From NCBI GenBank assembly GCA_029204225.1, contig MU831939.1, forward strand, positions 31,708 to 95,707: a stretch of 64,000 nt of DNA, written 5' to 3'. Below the pieces are notes generated by a model. It saw nothing but the letters and a program-made list of their open reading frames with translations, was not told the DNA's origin and made no database searches. This DNA is from Diphasiastrum complanatum (Eukaryota; Streptophyta; Lycopodiopsida; Lycopodiales; Lycopodiaceae). A program made the position numbers and the translations under genes. Positions within the stretch are counted from its first letter, which is position 1. Each line of letters begins with the position of its first letter. Positions 11,457 through 24,013 of the stretch are shown here, in pieces.

Positions 11457-12096
11457 TCAGGCTTCCCAGGCTCTATCAAGCTCATTTTCTGGTAGAAATT
11501 CTCTTAGGAAAGCTTCTTCAAAGGCTTTCCATGACCGAGGAGCCTGCCCAATCTCCTGGAGATTTAACCACCACTTATAGGCCATAGGCCCTAAGGAAAG
11601 ACTGGCCTCAATAGCTTGCAAATGGTCAGGGGTCTGTTTGAGAGCATGAATGTTCTTCCATTTGCTAAGGAAGGTTTGTAGAATGTCTGCATTTCTATCC
11701 TTCTCTTCCCCATTAAAAGTAGGAGGCTTTAAATCTTTAAAAACACTGGGGTGAGACCGTAAAGTCTCACCCGAAATTGATGGAAGTGGAGAAGGGGATA
11801 ACTGAGAAGTGGAGGGAAGGCTTCCTTTCGCGGAACTCAAAATCAAAGCTTTTGAGTTCAGCGAACGAGTCGTCCACACTGGACTTGAAATTGGCTAATG
11901 CCAACTTCAGTTCATCCACTTCTGTTACCAACTAAAGAAACTGCTCCTTGGTAATCAGTTTGTCGAGTTCTTCAGCGAACCGTTCCTGTTCTTCCAATTT
12001 CATTGGTTCCTTCTCTTTTCTGTAAGCCAAGGCTTCTGTTTCAAGTTCGTCGAAGCCTCTCTCCGGGGGTTGATTAGGTCCTTGAAGAGTGGTCAT
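11457..12096 (-). pseudogene. Gypsy B gag (retrotrans_gag)
   Basis: The ATG at 12096 opens MTTLQGPNQPPERGF followed by a charged coiled-coil-like stretch. One stop and a frame change near 11880-11930 lead to the 140-residue frame 11457-11879. That frame carries the capsid-like region with TFNGEEKDRNADILQTFL and FEEAFLREFLP, typical of plant Gypsy gag. Confidence 0.8.
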
Positions 12097-12992
12097 CTTC
12101 GGAACTGAAAGAGAGCTACCTTAACCTCTGAAGGAAAAAAAGTCTAAAAGACTAATTTACAACTGTACAAGGGAAAGGAAAGATGACTTAGCTGTTTCTG
12201 AGGACTATACTTCCAAAGAAAATATGAAGAGAAACCCTCTCAGCTCTTTTACCCAAGATTTTAGACCTGCTGTTCCTGAAAATCCCAGTTTGAAGTTTCA
12301 AAACGGTCTCAAATTTTCTGGTTCTTGAGTTGAGTAGCTGACTGATCTGATTTCAGGTGTGGGGCTCCAACAAACCGAGTAAAAGTCGGAAGCTTACAAA
12401 AAAAAATTCGGAATTTTTGAAGTCCGTGCCCTCGCTGGTTGGACAGCCACCTGTTCGGCCCGATTTGTCCAATTTACAACTCTGAAATCACTTTGAATCT
12501 CTGATTTACTCTCAACTTGTAGGTCGCTGGTCTGTAGCAAGCAAGTTTGAAACTCAGACTCCTGAAAAACTTCTAAAAAACAGGGTTAAATTATGAGATT
12601 TCCACCCTACTGTCCAGCGCTGGCCCTGCTACAATATTTCATATCAGAACTCCTTCTAATCTGCTCAGAACTTCATAAAAAACTTAGATTTGAGGGCTGA
12701 CTATACAGCGATGGACCTGCTCTTCCCTTCCTCTTGAATTTTCCCACAGATCATAGTGATCTGCACTCGAAAATCAGAGAGGAAAACTAATTTTTCAACG
12801 TTGAAGCTATTCTAAAAGATATGCTTCCAAACTACTGAGAAATCCAGCAAATTGGAGGATTAGAAAGCTGATCCTACATCAATTTTCCTCCTCTATTCTT
12901 TTCTGAGAATCTCCCAGATCTTTCCTATCTTCTGATAGCTTTCTCTACTATTGCTCCTGAACTCCCTAGGATGGAGATGGCTCTGATACTAG
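12097..12992 (-). other. Gypsy B 5' leader with primer-binding site
   Basis: Untranslated leader between gag and the 5' LTR. Next to the LTR, minus strand 12991-12979 reads TAGTATCAGAGCC, one mismatch from the initiator-Met-tRNA complement TGGTATCAGAGCC. This places the 5' LTR on the right and confirms the minus orientation. Confidence 0.8.
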
Positions 12993-13199
12993 TGTAATAG
13001 ATCCTAACACCACAGTAGGGCAAACACTAACTGATCCACCCAACCTTGCCTACTCCCTGATATAGAGTAAGCCCCTCCTAGCCTAGTGTGAGGACTGGTA
13101 GCATGCAACTGCCAAGTGTCGGCCACGTGGCACTGACATGGCCAACTGGGGGCCCTATCCTACTGACAAGGTCCCTAGGCTGTGTTAGGCCCACCATGG
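12993..13199 (-). repeat. Gypsy B 5' LTR, truncated
   Basis: Matches 7031-7247 and stops at ACCATGG, after which the plus-strand sequence becomes unrelated. About 140 bp of the outer (U3) end is absent. Confidence 0.85.
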
Positions 13200-14042
<843 letters not shown>

Positions 14043-14287
14043 GGAATTACTCTTGGCTTGCAAGGGGGCATGCATGAGAAAAGCTAAGGCTATATGTCTA
14101 GGTGGGAAATCCCCCTACTACCATTCCAGATTGTGGTTTTCATTATTAGTTTTTTCTCTCTCTACACATGTATCCTATCTCGTGCTCAGAGGTGATGCTA
14201 TTGGATTGGTGGCTTTTCATTAGTTGGGCGGTTTTGCTCCACTATTTTTCCCTTGGCTAAGCAGGATCTTGAGGTGCTTTTCCTTAT
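14043..14287 (+). repeat. Gypsy A 5' LTR, second part
   Basis: Repeats 4758-4790 in its first 33 bp (one mismatch) and then continues as the LTR. It is collinear with 29036-29289, sharing for instance GGCTATATGTC, CCCTACTACCATTCCA and GATCTTGAGGTGCTTT. The LTR ends near 14287, just before the primer-binding site. Confidence 0.8.
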
Positions 14288-14289
14288 AG

Positions 14290-14301
14290 CGGTATCAGAG
14301 C
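14290..14301 (+). other. Gypsy A primer-binding site
   Basis: CGGTATCAGAGC, one mismatch from the initiator-Met-tRNA complement TGGTATCAGAGC, directly downstream of the 5' LTR end. It sets the plus orientation of Gypsy A. Confidence 0.8.
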
Positions 14302-15950
14302 AAGACTTACAAAGATCGAAGGATTTGGAGCAGTGAGTCTTTTCGTCGATTCACTGGTATAAGAAATCAATCCATTTTCTCTTCCTGGTGGAGAACAAAC
14401 TTCCAAGTGGGTGTTCTCTTAGTACTTTTCACTCACATGTTGCTAAGATCCATCAACACCAATTTTCTCCTTAGCCGCGTGGAGTATTATTGATATTAGC
14501 CAATTTTTTGATGATTTTTCAGTTTTTGCTTGTATCTCTCATAACTTAGGGTAGATTTGAATTTCTAGCAAGTGTAATTTCGTTTAGAGTTTTATTGATT
14601 GTTAAATTAAGGATTGCATGTTGGAATTTTGCAAGATTTATGGTTCTAGGCTATGAGTTAGTAAAAACTTGCTAGGTTTTTGGCTGGAAAGAGCTATGAT
14701 CTAGCAAAATAAGAATAATTGGTGCTTGTTATGGATTAATTTGAGTTTCATGTGATCAGTATTTGGATGCATGAGGTAGAAATTGGCTTCATGTATATGA
14801 AAAAACCCAAAAATTTGCCAAAGTGGATGACTTTTGGAAGTTTTTTCATAGATTTGATTGCAATATGGTTGTAAATTGCTTTGTAGACCTTGCATGAGTG
14901 TTCAGCAGCAAAACTACTTGTTTTTATGTTTTTTGGGAGATTTATGGTAATAAATCAGAGGATCACTTATGTCAATATAGCCTATTTAGTATCTCTCTTT
15001 GCCTTTTCGACAAGTTATCAAACCTGCTTTGGTTGCCCTAGGCTTGTGCTGTGTCTCCCTATAAAAAGTGTGCCCTCTTTTGTGCACTCTATACTCGCAC
15101 GTGTGGGGATGGCGTGGTAAGGTGACATGGCAGTCGTCTAAAAAATATGCCTACCCTCTGCACTGTCCTCTACAACGACCATTTTGTTACATCATAGCTC
15201 AAGTTATGGCCATCTAAAGTTTTGTTATTTTGTGAATAAAGTTTGCTAAAACTTCAAATTGTTCTGATGCATGTCTATCTTTTCCTAACTTTAGGATACT
15301 GTGCTTTTGGAAATTGGTTGCATGGTGATTATGTGAGCCATTCTGATAGACATGGTTGTTCTACAGTTGTTTTGAGTGGTTATATGCTTGTATTTCTATA
15401 ATTTTGTCATAAACCAGTGAAAGTGGCTAATGATTTCCAAAAAAAACTAGATTTTATGTTAAAAAATTTGTAATGACATTTTGTAACTAATGTCGTATGC
15501 TTTGCATGTTAGTGTGACATTAGGAATCGAACAATATATCAATTTTTAGATTTTGATTGTCTATTTACTATCAATTTTGTTTGTTGAATTTTTAAATTAC
15601 ATAAAAAAGTTAAATTTAAAGTTTGAAAGTTCATACTTTTCGGGTTTTTTTTTTTTGCATTATCAAATGAAATGAACTTAGATCAGTGAAATGACCATAC
15701 TAAGGATTAGTTCAATCAGGATGTGGTCACTTTGTTTTCACTATAGTTAAGAATACATGTATTCGCTAACTAAGTTAAATTTATTACTGAAGAAGTCAAA
15801 AATTTTGTTGTACCCTTGTACATGCAAATTTGACAACAGTTGAGTACCGCACTCTCTAACATGAACTATCAAATCATTTAAGAGACCAACGGATGGAAGT
15901 TTTGATAAACCAAGTGAGATTATTGTCTGTTTTGAATCTCATATTCCATC
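14302..15950 (+). other. Gypsy A leader, gag not recognisable
   Basis: AT-rich sequence where leader and gag would be expected. No gag motif or zinc knuckle can be seen; frames here are short and unrelated to known proteins. Confidence 0.45.
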
Positions 15951-16600
15951 TTGAGACCTACTCGGGGAGAAAAAAAAGAAAAAGTTGAAATTGGTGGAGA
16001 AATCCTTGGTGGTAAAGGTGAAACTTTGAAAATTAACATGTGTGATTGTGAGTGTGATTGTTCTTTTAGTACTATTTCTTTCTGGCCTAATGATTTATTT
16101 CATTTAAAAGGCACAGTTAAATATCAAGAAGTTAGTATTCTATTGGACAGTGGTTCTACTCATGATTTATTAATTCTTGTCTTCTGTAGAAACTTGACTT
16201 GACAACTGAAGCAAACACTCATTGATATCAAGTTTATCTAGCTTCAGGAGCCGAGTTGGAGACTTGGAATGTTAAAGTATCGAATCTCCCCGTGCAGATT
16301 CAAAATCATAGAGAATTAGTTAATATAGATGTTTTAGAACTAGCACGTACTGATTTAATTTTCGGATATGAGTGGCTATTCAATAATCTCCTTTTATGAC
16401 TACTAATTTTGAGAAGCAGGTTCTCACTTTCAAAGAGGGTGATAAAGTAGTTACATTATTTGAAAGTAATTTTTTTCATTCATCAGACATGATTTCTACA
16501 ATTAATATAATGGAAGCATTTGATTATCTAAAATATGAAGTGTTTTCAATGTTGCAATTCCTATTATGGATGTTTTTGATGTGTATCTAATAGTTGTGAA
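15951..16600 (+). pseudogene. Gypsy A aspartic protease remnant
   Basis: The frame 15951-16202 contains VKYQEVSILLDSGSTHDLL, the plant Gypsy protease signature with D-S-G intact. After a frameshift near 16200, VYLASGAELETW and LELARTDLIFGYEWL correspond to the second half of the protease. The following frame (16396-16590) fits the linker to RT. RT itself is absent. Confidence 0.75.
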
Positions 16601-16779
16601 TTCTCAACAATTCTAAAATCGGTGAATTTAGATCATGAACAAGCAATGAGAAATTAGATCATAAGTGAAACTAAAGATGTATTCTCGGCAGAGTTCCTAG
16701 TCCACCTATTGTGTGGAATGATAAACTAAATTAGTGTTCTGAGAAACTGAAAACCATGATTGTTTTAGCTCCCATTTTA

Positions 16780-17335
16780 TAGGTTGCAGATATAGATCAA
16801 TCTTATGTTATTAAAACTGATGAAAGTGATACTATAATTGGAGGAGTTCTGTTATAGAACAATAAGCCACTAGTGTTTGAAAGCAAGAAATTCACTAGTC
16901 ATTAATTGCGTCATATGATACAAGAAAAGGAGTTATTTGTATTTGTCCATGCACTTACAACCTAGAGACACTTCATGTATGGTAGTAATTCTATAGTGTA
17001 TATAATTCACCAACCTTTTAAGTACTTTTGTAATTAGCATGATCTTCAAGATAGGAAAGCCCGATGGGTCAATTGATGCAAGAATTTGATCTTGAAATCC
17101 ATTATATAAGAGATAGCTCTAATCAAGTGGATGATGCTCTTATTCAATTGGTAAACTGAATGAACTATCTTTCGCTCGGATTTCTATAGGTCTATATCTT
17201 TTATTTAGAAGAGGTATGAAAGTGATTCTCATTTGGTCATACTTGGATAGAGATCCTAATTTCACAAGTAACTTCTGGTCAGCAGTTATTCATAAACTGA
17301 AAACTTCTCTTATTTTTAATTCTAGTTATCATCCT
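16780..17335 (+). pseudogene. Gypsy A RNase H and integrase-core remnant
   Basis: About 16790-17130 reads as RNase H with stops: IKTDESDTIIGGVLL, PLVFESKKFTSH, EKELFVFVHALTT, RHFMYGSNS, DLQDRKARWVN. From 17190 a piece of integrase core follows: SYLDRDPNFTSNFW (second catalytic Asp) and LIFNSSYHP, cut off at 17335 by the Copia 3 LTR. The zinc finger and first Asp are gone. Confidence 0.75.
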
Positions 17336-18188
17336 TGATGCGAATCAAAATGAAACAAAATGCGAATGAATTCAGATGGAGTTCAAATATGATTGCTGGT
17401 CACTGCCTGCTATATCATTCCTACAATCCTCCAGAATGTAGACAGACACTGCTGACCTACGTTTTATGAATCAATTCGGCATTCAACAAGATTGAACCTG
17501 GGTGCGAAAATAGATAAACAACAAGCAAATCAGATACACGAATAATAAGCAGACAATAATTCAATTGAGATCAGACAACACAGAATGATATGTGCATAAA
17601 AGCTATAGTATCATCTATTGATCCTCTTTTGTTTAGGCACTGTGTGATAGACCCACACAGTGCATTGGCATGAGAGAGATGATATTCTCTCACAAATAGT
17701 GTCTCGCTTACTAGTAGACTTCTTGGATCTCTGTGGATTCTGCTTACAAAATTGTCTCGCTCACTGGTGGACTTCTCTATTCTGTATTTTTATCTGTATC
17801 TGTCTGTATATGTTGATGCATCTAGCAATGCATATATTCAAAGTAATGTTTCTGATTACATAGATTAAACAATCTATAACTAATCATAGATTACAAGAGC
17901 GGAGGATTAAGCATGTCCTAAAGCTCTTCTGCTGACGTCATCATATCATATCAGGGAGTTCGTACTTCACAGTACTTCTTTGATCTTCCTATTCCTTCGG
18001 TGCATGACGTGTCACGAACTTTGACCTTCGAGTGTCACGAACATTTTCGTTTTACATCGTTTGACTTTATCCTGTTGTTTGCAAACTTTGACCTTTGGGT
18101 GTCGCGAATAGTTCGTCTTTGAGGTCTTGGTCAAGTTGGGAGTCGAGAGCTAGCAGAGCTTTGGTAACAAAAACACTTTGTTTCTTCA
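17336..18188 (-). repeat. Copia 3 3' LTR (853 bp)
   Basis: TG...CA bounded; on the minus strand it starts TGAAGAAACAAAG after the polypurine tract and ends ...CATCA at 17336. It contains repeated TCACGAAC / TCGCGAAT / TTCGT words related to those in the Copia 2 and Copia 4 LTRs. Confidence 0.75.
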
Positions 18189-18350
18189 GCTCCCTCTCAA
18201 AGCATGATAGCTTGATGACTCCAAGTCTGCTCCTCTGTTTCTCGAACAAGCCTTTATCTAAGGCTTTTGTGAAGATGTCAGCAACCATCTTCTTCGTTCC
18301 ATTGAAAATAGTCTACAACTTCTTCTTTTTGATCAGGTCCCTTAGATGCT
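18067..18350 (-). pseudogene. Copia 3 pol C-terminal tail
   Basis: The minus-strand frame 18067-18288 reads MVADIFTKALDKGLFEKQRSRLG, the conserved end of Copia pol just before the polypurine tract. About 20 codons upstream it fuses to GAG-pre-integrase, showing that integrase, RT and most of RNase H were removed in one deletion. The frame runs on into the LTR. Confidence 0.85.
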
Positions 18351-19097
18351 CACCCCTGTGATAGCTCCATGATGGCTTGCTTGATACAGTGCCATTGAAT
18401 TCATATGGCATAGGCTCTTGTGCCATAGAATATCTGACGTATCATGGGCTTGATGTGCTTGATCTGCAAGTAGGCATACCTTCAAGTGATACAGGTTGTC
18501 TTTTCTTCTACCTTGTGCAATCAATGTACTGGTGCTTGCATCAACAACATTGCATGCTTCGTCTGAGAACTTCACACTCGTCCCTGCATCAGCTATTCTT
18601 GCAACTGACAGCAAGTCCTGCTGCAATGTAGGCACGAACAAAACTTCTTTGAGTCGTCTGTCTCTACCGTTTGTGTTGAGCCATAATGAACCAATACCAT
18701 TCACTTGATGCTTTGATCCGTCTCCAAGAATGATAAATCTTGATGGATCTACACTTCGGAAGTCAGACATGATCCGTCTTGATGTAACGAAGTGTGAGGT
18801 GTCTCTTGAATCTAGAATCATCTCTTGTGTGTTACGTGTCGACACTGCACACACATCTACATAGATGTAGATGGTCGAATTTCCATGATTCGATCTTTCT
18901 TCGTCCATTTTCGAGCTTTCTGGCTCTTCGACGTAGGACGAACTATTGTTGTTTTCCCGTTTGCCTTGAGCTTGTTTGTTTCTTAGGTATTGGTAGTAGT
19001 CCATCACTGCATGACCCTTCTTATGACAATGGATGCACTCAATCTTCGGATTGAGCCAACACGAATCGACATTGTGTTCTTCGCGTTTGCATCTCAT
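18342..19097 (-). pseudogene. Copia 3 zinc knuckle, protease and GAG-pre-integrase
   Basis: 251-residue open frame: a degenerate knuckle C-IHCHKKGHAVMDYY (last Cys is Tyr), a protease site reading ILDSRDTSHFV where intact elements have LDSGATSHF (the essential Gly and next Ala replaced, so inactive), RFIILGDGSKHQVNGIGS, and DILWHKSLCHMN of the GAG-pre-integrase domain. It ends at the deletion junction near 18350. Confidence 0.88.
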
Positions 19098-19790
19098 GCA
19101 TATCTTCTTGTCGCCACTCTACTATTTTGGCTTTCTTTTGATCTTCCATTTGCCTCTGTTGGCTCCCTCTGCTTGCTGGTCTTGATCCTGCCTTTGGTCT
19201 GATTCCCTCTTAGGCCTGAACTGCTTCTTTGTCTTCTCCTTGTTACTGTATAGAGCTTGGTTAGAAGCATCTTTGCGATCAAGGTGCTCATGAGCTTCGA
19301 CTTGTTCTCGAATCTCAATCACTACCTTTTCAAGTGTCATAGCTGGATCCTTTGCTAGCAACGTTCGGCTTGTTTGGAAGGATCTTGGTAAATCTCTTAA
19401 CATATATGTGAGCTGCTTCTCTGCTGATACTACATTTTCTGCTTCAAAATTGTATAGTAAGAGGAACAGGTCCTTCATCTTTCTAATAAAGGAGGTGAGG
19501 TCTTTGCCATCCCATTGCAGGTTTGTCAACTGATCTTCGAGAAGCATGATCTGACTACATGATTTTGTTTGGAATCTTGTGAGTAAACATCTCTCTTGCA
19601 TTCGAGAGTACAACAAGGTCAAAAGTTAGGCTATCTTCGATGGATGATGACAACATGGATATTGCGTTGTTGTTCTTTTCTCTCCATTCGTGTAGCTCCT
19701 TGCCTATAGTTGTAGGCATCTCTTCAGTGCCGTCTACCCAGGAAAATAATCCTTCTCTCTTTAGTATGAGAGAGGTCTTAAAAGTTAAAG
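19098..19790 (-). pseudogene. Copia 3 gag
   Basis: Frames 19122-19622 and upstream to about 19790 give a Copia gag (UBN2-like): LILKREGLF, then IMLLEDQLTNLQWDGKDLTS and MLRDLPRSFQTSR. It is collinear with the Copia 2 gag (LLLKGEGLW, IMFLEDQLTYLQWEDKDLN). The N-terminus is truncated where it meets the Gypsy C tail. Confidence 0.85.
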
Positions 19791-20384
19791 GAACTATTCC
19801 TGTAATTTTTTTCCTATTTTTAGGAGCTTCTAAGGATAGAAGCAGTTTAAGGAGGGAAGAATGTTATGGCCATATTCGGTTAAGGACCTGGAATAGTCCT
19901 AATATGGTAGACCAGCCCTCCAGTGTTCGAGATTATTGGTCACGTCGTGATTTAATTCCATGTCAAGGCTTATTTGTGACTAATTACCTTGAGAGGACCC
20001 AGACACTCTAATTGAGACATATGGAGTATTGCATGTCTGTGTGATGGATATAGGCAGGAAGACTGCATGAAGAGATGTGATCTATGTATAGTTGACCTAC
20101 ATGGATGTTGCATGGTTACATGCACAGGATTCTACTCTCTATACAATGAGGTAGGGATTCTTCCGTCGATATACTGGGTTTTAGGTTACCAGTTGCTCTC
20201 TTCTCCTCTTGTTTCACATGGCATGGCTTGGGGGCTAGATCCAGGTATTATCCTTAGTCTGACTTTTATATCAAACAAGTACTCAGAGATAAATCTATTT
20301 CCAATCGTTAATCTATGTTATGGAGTACAACCTCTGGTTTGAAAAATACACTAAGAGATATATTTTTTCAACTAGGTTAGTAAC
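19791..20384 (+). mobile_element. Gypsy C: 3' end and LTR related to Gypsy A
   Basis: AAGGAGGGAAGA at 19850-19861 is a polypurine tract followed at 19862 by an LTR start TGTTATGGCC. The next ~200 bp align loosely with the Gypsy A LTR (TCCAGTGTTCGAGATTATTGG against TCCAGTACTTGAGATTATTGG; ACCTTGAGAGGACCCA against ACCTTGTGAGACCCA), so it is a diverged sister family. The LTR end is not clear. Confidence 0.6.
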
Positions 20385-22563
20385 ATCACCTTCATGTAAA
20401 AGACTTACATGAATCAACTGAGTGAAATATTACCTAACTTAGGAAATTAAAGTTAAGAAAATAATAATAATTACAGTCTGAAATCATCCACAAACTCTAA
20501 TAGACAATTCATAAAAACTTCCAAGTACATCTATCCTTAGAATACAATTCTAAGATATGATAATTCCTACAACTAGAATCTCTAGGAGAATCATTAAAAT
20601 ATAGAATAATTAAAACTCATCTCTGAGTATCCCAGATACTCTTTTGAGTTAAATGCTCATGTTTCTAACACCAGATACAAGAAAATAACATTCATTCATC
20701 TTAATAGACTTGTCTGTCTCCTATGATAACTGGAGATCTGATCAAATGAAGAATTGTACTCAAGCATCTGTAGACCATAAAATGTAGCAGAATAACATCC
20801 ACTAGATAAATTAAATTCTCCACAAATAAAATACTTATCTTGTGAGAATATTTGTGAGATCCATAGGTTCTCAATTAAAATACTAGAGGAAAGAAAAACA
20901 CTAATTTGAATTCTAAAGAAAAATACTAATTTGAATTCTTACTCAAATAGTAGATCAAGAATTAATCATCACACTTAAGAATCATCACCATTTCTTATAA
21001 TCCTCTAACAATAATTAAGTATCTATTTATGATCCGTCAATCATAAATATTTAGATTCATATGATTCGTCAATCATAATTTTCTAGAATCCAAACCATAC
21101 TTAATCATTTACAAGATACTGGAGTATATGTCCAACATAACTCAGGTAAAGGATTCACTCTATTACAACAAGGACTTTTCCTTCAAATATTTTCAATCCA
21201 AGTGACAGAAACTACCATTCTATCAAAATCCATTTATGCAAAAAGAGATATTCTAGGTTTAATAAATTGAAACACTTTAACCTTGGAATTTATTTAAATT
21301 CCAAGTCTATTCACACAAGTAGTAGTTTATATGACATATTAGTCTTTCAGAAGAATAACTTCATGCTGGAAAAATCATATAAACAAGTTTAATGTCTTAT
21401 ATTCGAGAAATTACTAAGAAGTAAAAGACAAATTAAGAAAGCCAAAAATAGATTTGAGGGCCTCTGATTTTGTAAATAATGAGATACCACACTGGGATCT
21501 AGATTAAACCTCAAAATTTTCCAAAATACCCCACATTTAAACAAACGATTTTATTTTTCCCACATCGCGACTAGGTACTAAAATACACCATTGATCATTA
21601 GATCTTTACAGTCCTAGAATTTCCTTTCCAAACTTATTGATGTCCCATACCATCAACTTTTCCTTCCAGAAAACTCTTAACCGCTTTATCTGATATTCTA
21701 GAGATTCTTTGATCACCTAGCTGTCCTATAATCCATGTAGGATGTTATCTCTTGTTCCCAAACACTAGAGAATCCATTTATTTGGATGACTGGCATGTCT
21801 ATTAGATGGACACAACAAATCCACATCCGATCCTATGATTTAAACGGAAGAATTAACATGGTTAAATATTACATCCTGATCCTTTCTGGTTAATGATAAG
21901 CTTCAAAACCCTATTGATGCATCAAAACTAGGGACAAGCTTTGTCAACTAACAGATCCAATGTAAGCCATATATCAGATTCCACTTCTAACATTACAATT
22001 GACATCCAGAACTGCGGATAACTCAATGGTTACACAGATATCAATTACAAATTCAATTAAATGAATTTAATCTAGGAAATGAATATTTGGTATTAAGCAA
22101 TTATAAACTGAGATTACCAAAATCCTGACTGCGAAATACATTTCCCGATCACACTTACTACCCCTGATGTCCACTCTTCTTCCCTCCTTAGAATTCTCAG
22201 TTCCTTGAAAATCTTTTCAGCTAAGGACCTAAGAAGACGTAACGACATTAGTAAATGTTAAAATTAATTACTGTAGGAACAATTTCATTTCTATCCTATC
22301 CCTGGGCTGAATAACTAATATACCAAAAATCGATCTTAAGATATATCCCAACGAATTTTAAGTCGATGACTTGGTATATCTTAGAATCCCAAAATATTCT
22401 AGACATTACATAAAGGCAAGCATTATAAACCATCGACCATATATTTTGGACCATTTAGGATTGTACAAAAACTTGATTATTTAGCCTACATCTTCAAGGA
22501 AAATCTACTACACACCCAATATTTCATGTAAGTAAATGAAAATTAAGTTTACATGAAGGTGAT
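20385..22563. mobile_element. TIR/fold-back element, non-coding, about 2.18 kb
   Basis: Ends are a perfect 16-bp inverted repeat: ATCACCTTCATGTAAA at 20385-20400 and its reverse complement at 22548-22563. Each end also folds on itself (TTCATGTAA ... TTACATGAA) within 20-40 bp. The interior is AT-rich, without a transposase frame, and has short internal repeats such as TCGTCAATCATAA near 21040-21080. Flanks share only AC. It looks like a non-autonomous DNA transposon; the superfamily is not determined. Confidence 0.55.
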
Positions 22564-22564
22564 A

Positions 22565-22767
22565 CAATTGGATCAAATGAAGGTTTATTCCATTTTTGGA
22601 ACCTAAAAAAAGTACTCAAAACTCGAGATAATCGTTCTATATCTGAGTGCTTGATTTGGTGGAAGGGTCGAATTGAGAATCATGATTTGTGAGAGAGAGT
22701 TGAAAGCATAAAGAAGAACTTCCCTAAGTTCCACGTATGAGGACAAAAGTAGTTCAAGGGGGGAAGA
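22565..22767 (+). pseudogene. Gypsy A pol C-terminus (chromo-like) and polypurine tract
   Basis: In frame with stops: FIPFLEPKKVLKTRD, ECLIWWKGRIENHD, KKNFPKFHV, the usual chromo-like terminal block of plant Gypsy pol (LIxWKGLPxxxATWE). It is followed by the tract CAAGGGGGGAAGAA at about 22755-22768, which places the 3' LTR start at 22768. Confidence 0.78.
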
Positions 22768-22965
22768 ATTTACATCTATTTTTTGCATATAGGATTTGGC
22801 ATAACCATAGACTTGGAGACACTATACTCCAGTACTTGAGATTATTGGTTATGCCTTATTATTCCAAACTAGGCCAAAAATGTAATCAATAACCTTGTGA
22901 GACCCAATCACATACGTGGAGCTAGTGCATGGGTTAGGACGACTATAGGCATGTGTAGAGTATGA
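22768..22965 (+). repeat. Gypsy A 3' LTR, first part
   Basis: Collinear with 4548-4740; the start has changed from TG to AT. Ends at TATGA (22961-22965), the target duplication of Copia 2. The LTR resumes at 29023. Confidence 0.8.
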
Positions 22966-23868
22966 TGTAGAACAGTTGATCAGACAGATCTTGATTCTAC
23001 TAACAAAATGCACAGTTTACTTGACAAAGAATGAGAAAGAAACGAACGCGAACTCGAAACATTTCTATTCGTGACCAACTCGAAAGATTCGTGAAATTTG
23101 TCTTGCAGTCAATTCGAAAGATTTGCAAAACAGTTTCTTGTAGAAGCTCATGGCTTTCTTGTTGAAGCTCGAAAGATTCGCGAACAGAATTTTGTCGCGA
23201 AATATTTTGTTTTTTGTTCAGACCTCAGACGTCGTGAAATTGTCGCGAACAATTCACAAAATATTCTGAATTTTTTTCTTCAAGCTCAAAGTTGTCATCT
23301 GTCGCGAACAATTTGCGAAAGACGAAAATGTCGCGAAGAAACAAGTGTCACAAACAATTTGCGAAACACGAAGCTGAGACGAAAAGATGACATGTTGTTA
23401 ATAATTCGTGAACAACACTTATTCGACCCTGGAAACAGAGTGTCTATTGAATATCAACCATTAGTAAATGGTTAGACATCTATTTTACAACATTAAAAGG
23501 CCAAAAGACTTGTAAATAAAAGGCCAAAAGACCTGTCCTGTAGCAATATAAATACATGTGCACTACTCGTTGTAACTCACTCACTCAATTAGAGACCAAC
23601 AACAAGATAAGACAAGAAGAGATGTATATTGATGATTCAGATTCAGAGTTATAAAATTTGTTTTTGATCAATAGTTTCTTATTGTCTAAAATTGTCTTAA
23701 GTTGTCTCTTGATTCTGCATATAATTCCGCACACATATTCAATCAGAACTAATACTGTTCTATTAGTACATAGATCAGATACAATCTGATTGAAGACACT
23801 GATATTAGTTTGATATATTCAAGCTTTCATTGTGTTCTCTGTGGAAGAATAATTACTATTTTCCTATA
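22966..23868 (+). repeat. Copia 2 5' LTR (about 903 bp)
   Basis: Starts TGTAGAACAG. Over the first ~157 bp I count about 17 differences from the 3' LTR, mostly C/T and G/A. It is rich in TCGCGAA-type words. An internal duplication of AAAAGGCCAAAAGAC (about 23493-23534) is absent from the 3' LTR and explains most of the length difference. Confidence 0.9.
23547..23554 (+). promoter_or_regulatory. TATA box of Copia 2 5' LTR
   Basis: TATAAATA in the context GCAATATAAATACATGTGC, repeated at 28702-28709 in the 3' LTR. Position late in the LTR fits the U3/R boundary. Confidence 0.6.
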
Positions 23869-23869
23869 G

Positions 23870-23880
23870 TGGTATCAGAA
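23870..23880 (+). other. Copia 2 primer-binding site
   Basis: TGGTATCAGAA directly after the 5' LTR, matching the initiator-Met-tRNA complement over ten bases. Confidence 0.85.
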
Positions 23881-24013
23881 TGTATAGGCTCAAAGCTGAT
23901 ACAATGATATTAGAATGAATCAGAGTCGATACAGTGGTATCTTCGCACCCCATTCAGCATTCTTCATACATCCATCAGCAAGCCACTATCTGGAGGTTAT
24001 TCAGAAATAGAAT

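Larger units (their letters stand above)
7031..13199 (-). mobile_element. Gypsy B: Ty3/Gypsy element, nearly full length, 5' LTR truncated
   Basis: Minus-strand element. The 3' LTR is 7031-7388, the 5' LTR remnant 12993-13199. Order from right to left: PBS, leader, gag, zinc knuckle, protease, RT, RNase H, integrase, chromo-like tail, polypurine tract, LTR. The two LTRs are identical over roughly their first 88 bp, so it is younger than the Copia and Gypsy elements around it. It is disabled by stops and frameshifts. The outer ~140 bp of the 5' LTR are missing, so no target duplication can be verified. Confidence 0.9.
17336..19790 (-). mobile_element. Copia 3: minus-strand Ty1/Copia, internally deleted, 5' LTR lost
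   Basis: The 3' LTR is 17336-18188. The polypurine tract TTTGAGAGGGAGC (minus, about 18189-18201) and the end of pol are directly upstream of it. Then a large deletion, then GAG-pre-integrase, protease and gag out to about 19790, where it joins a Gypsy 3' end. No 5' LTR or PBS remains. It interrupts the Gypsy A integrase at 17335. Confidence 0.8.
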
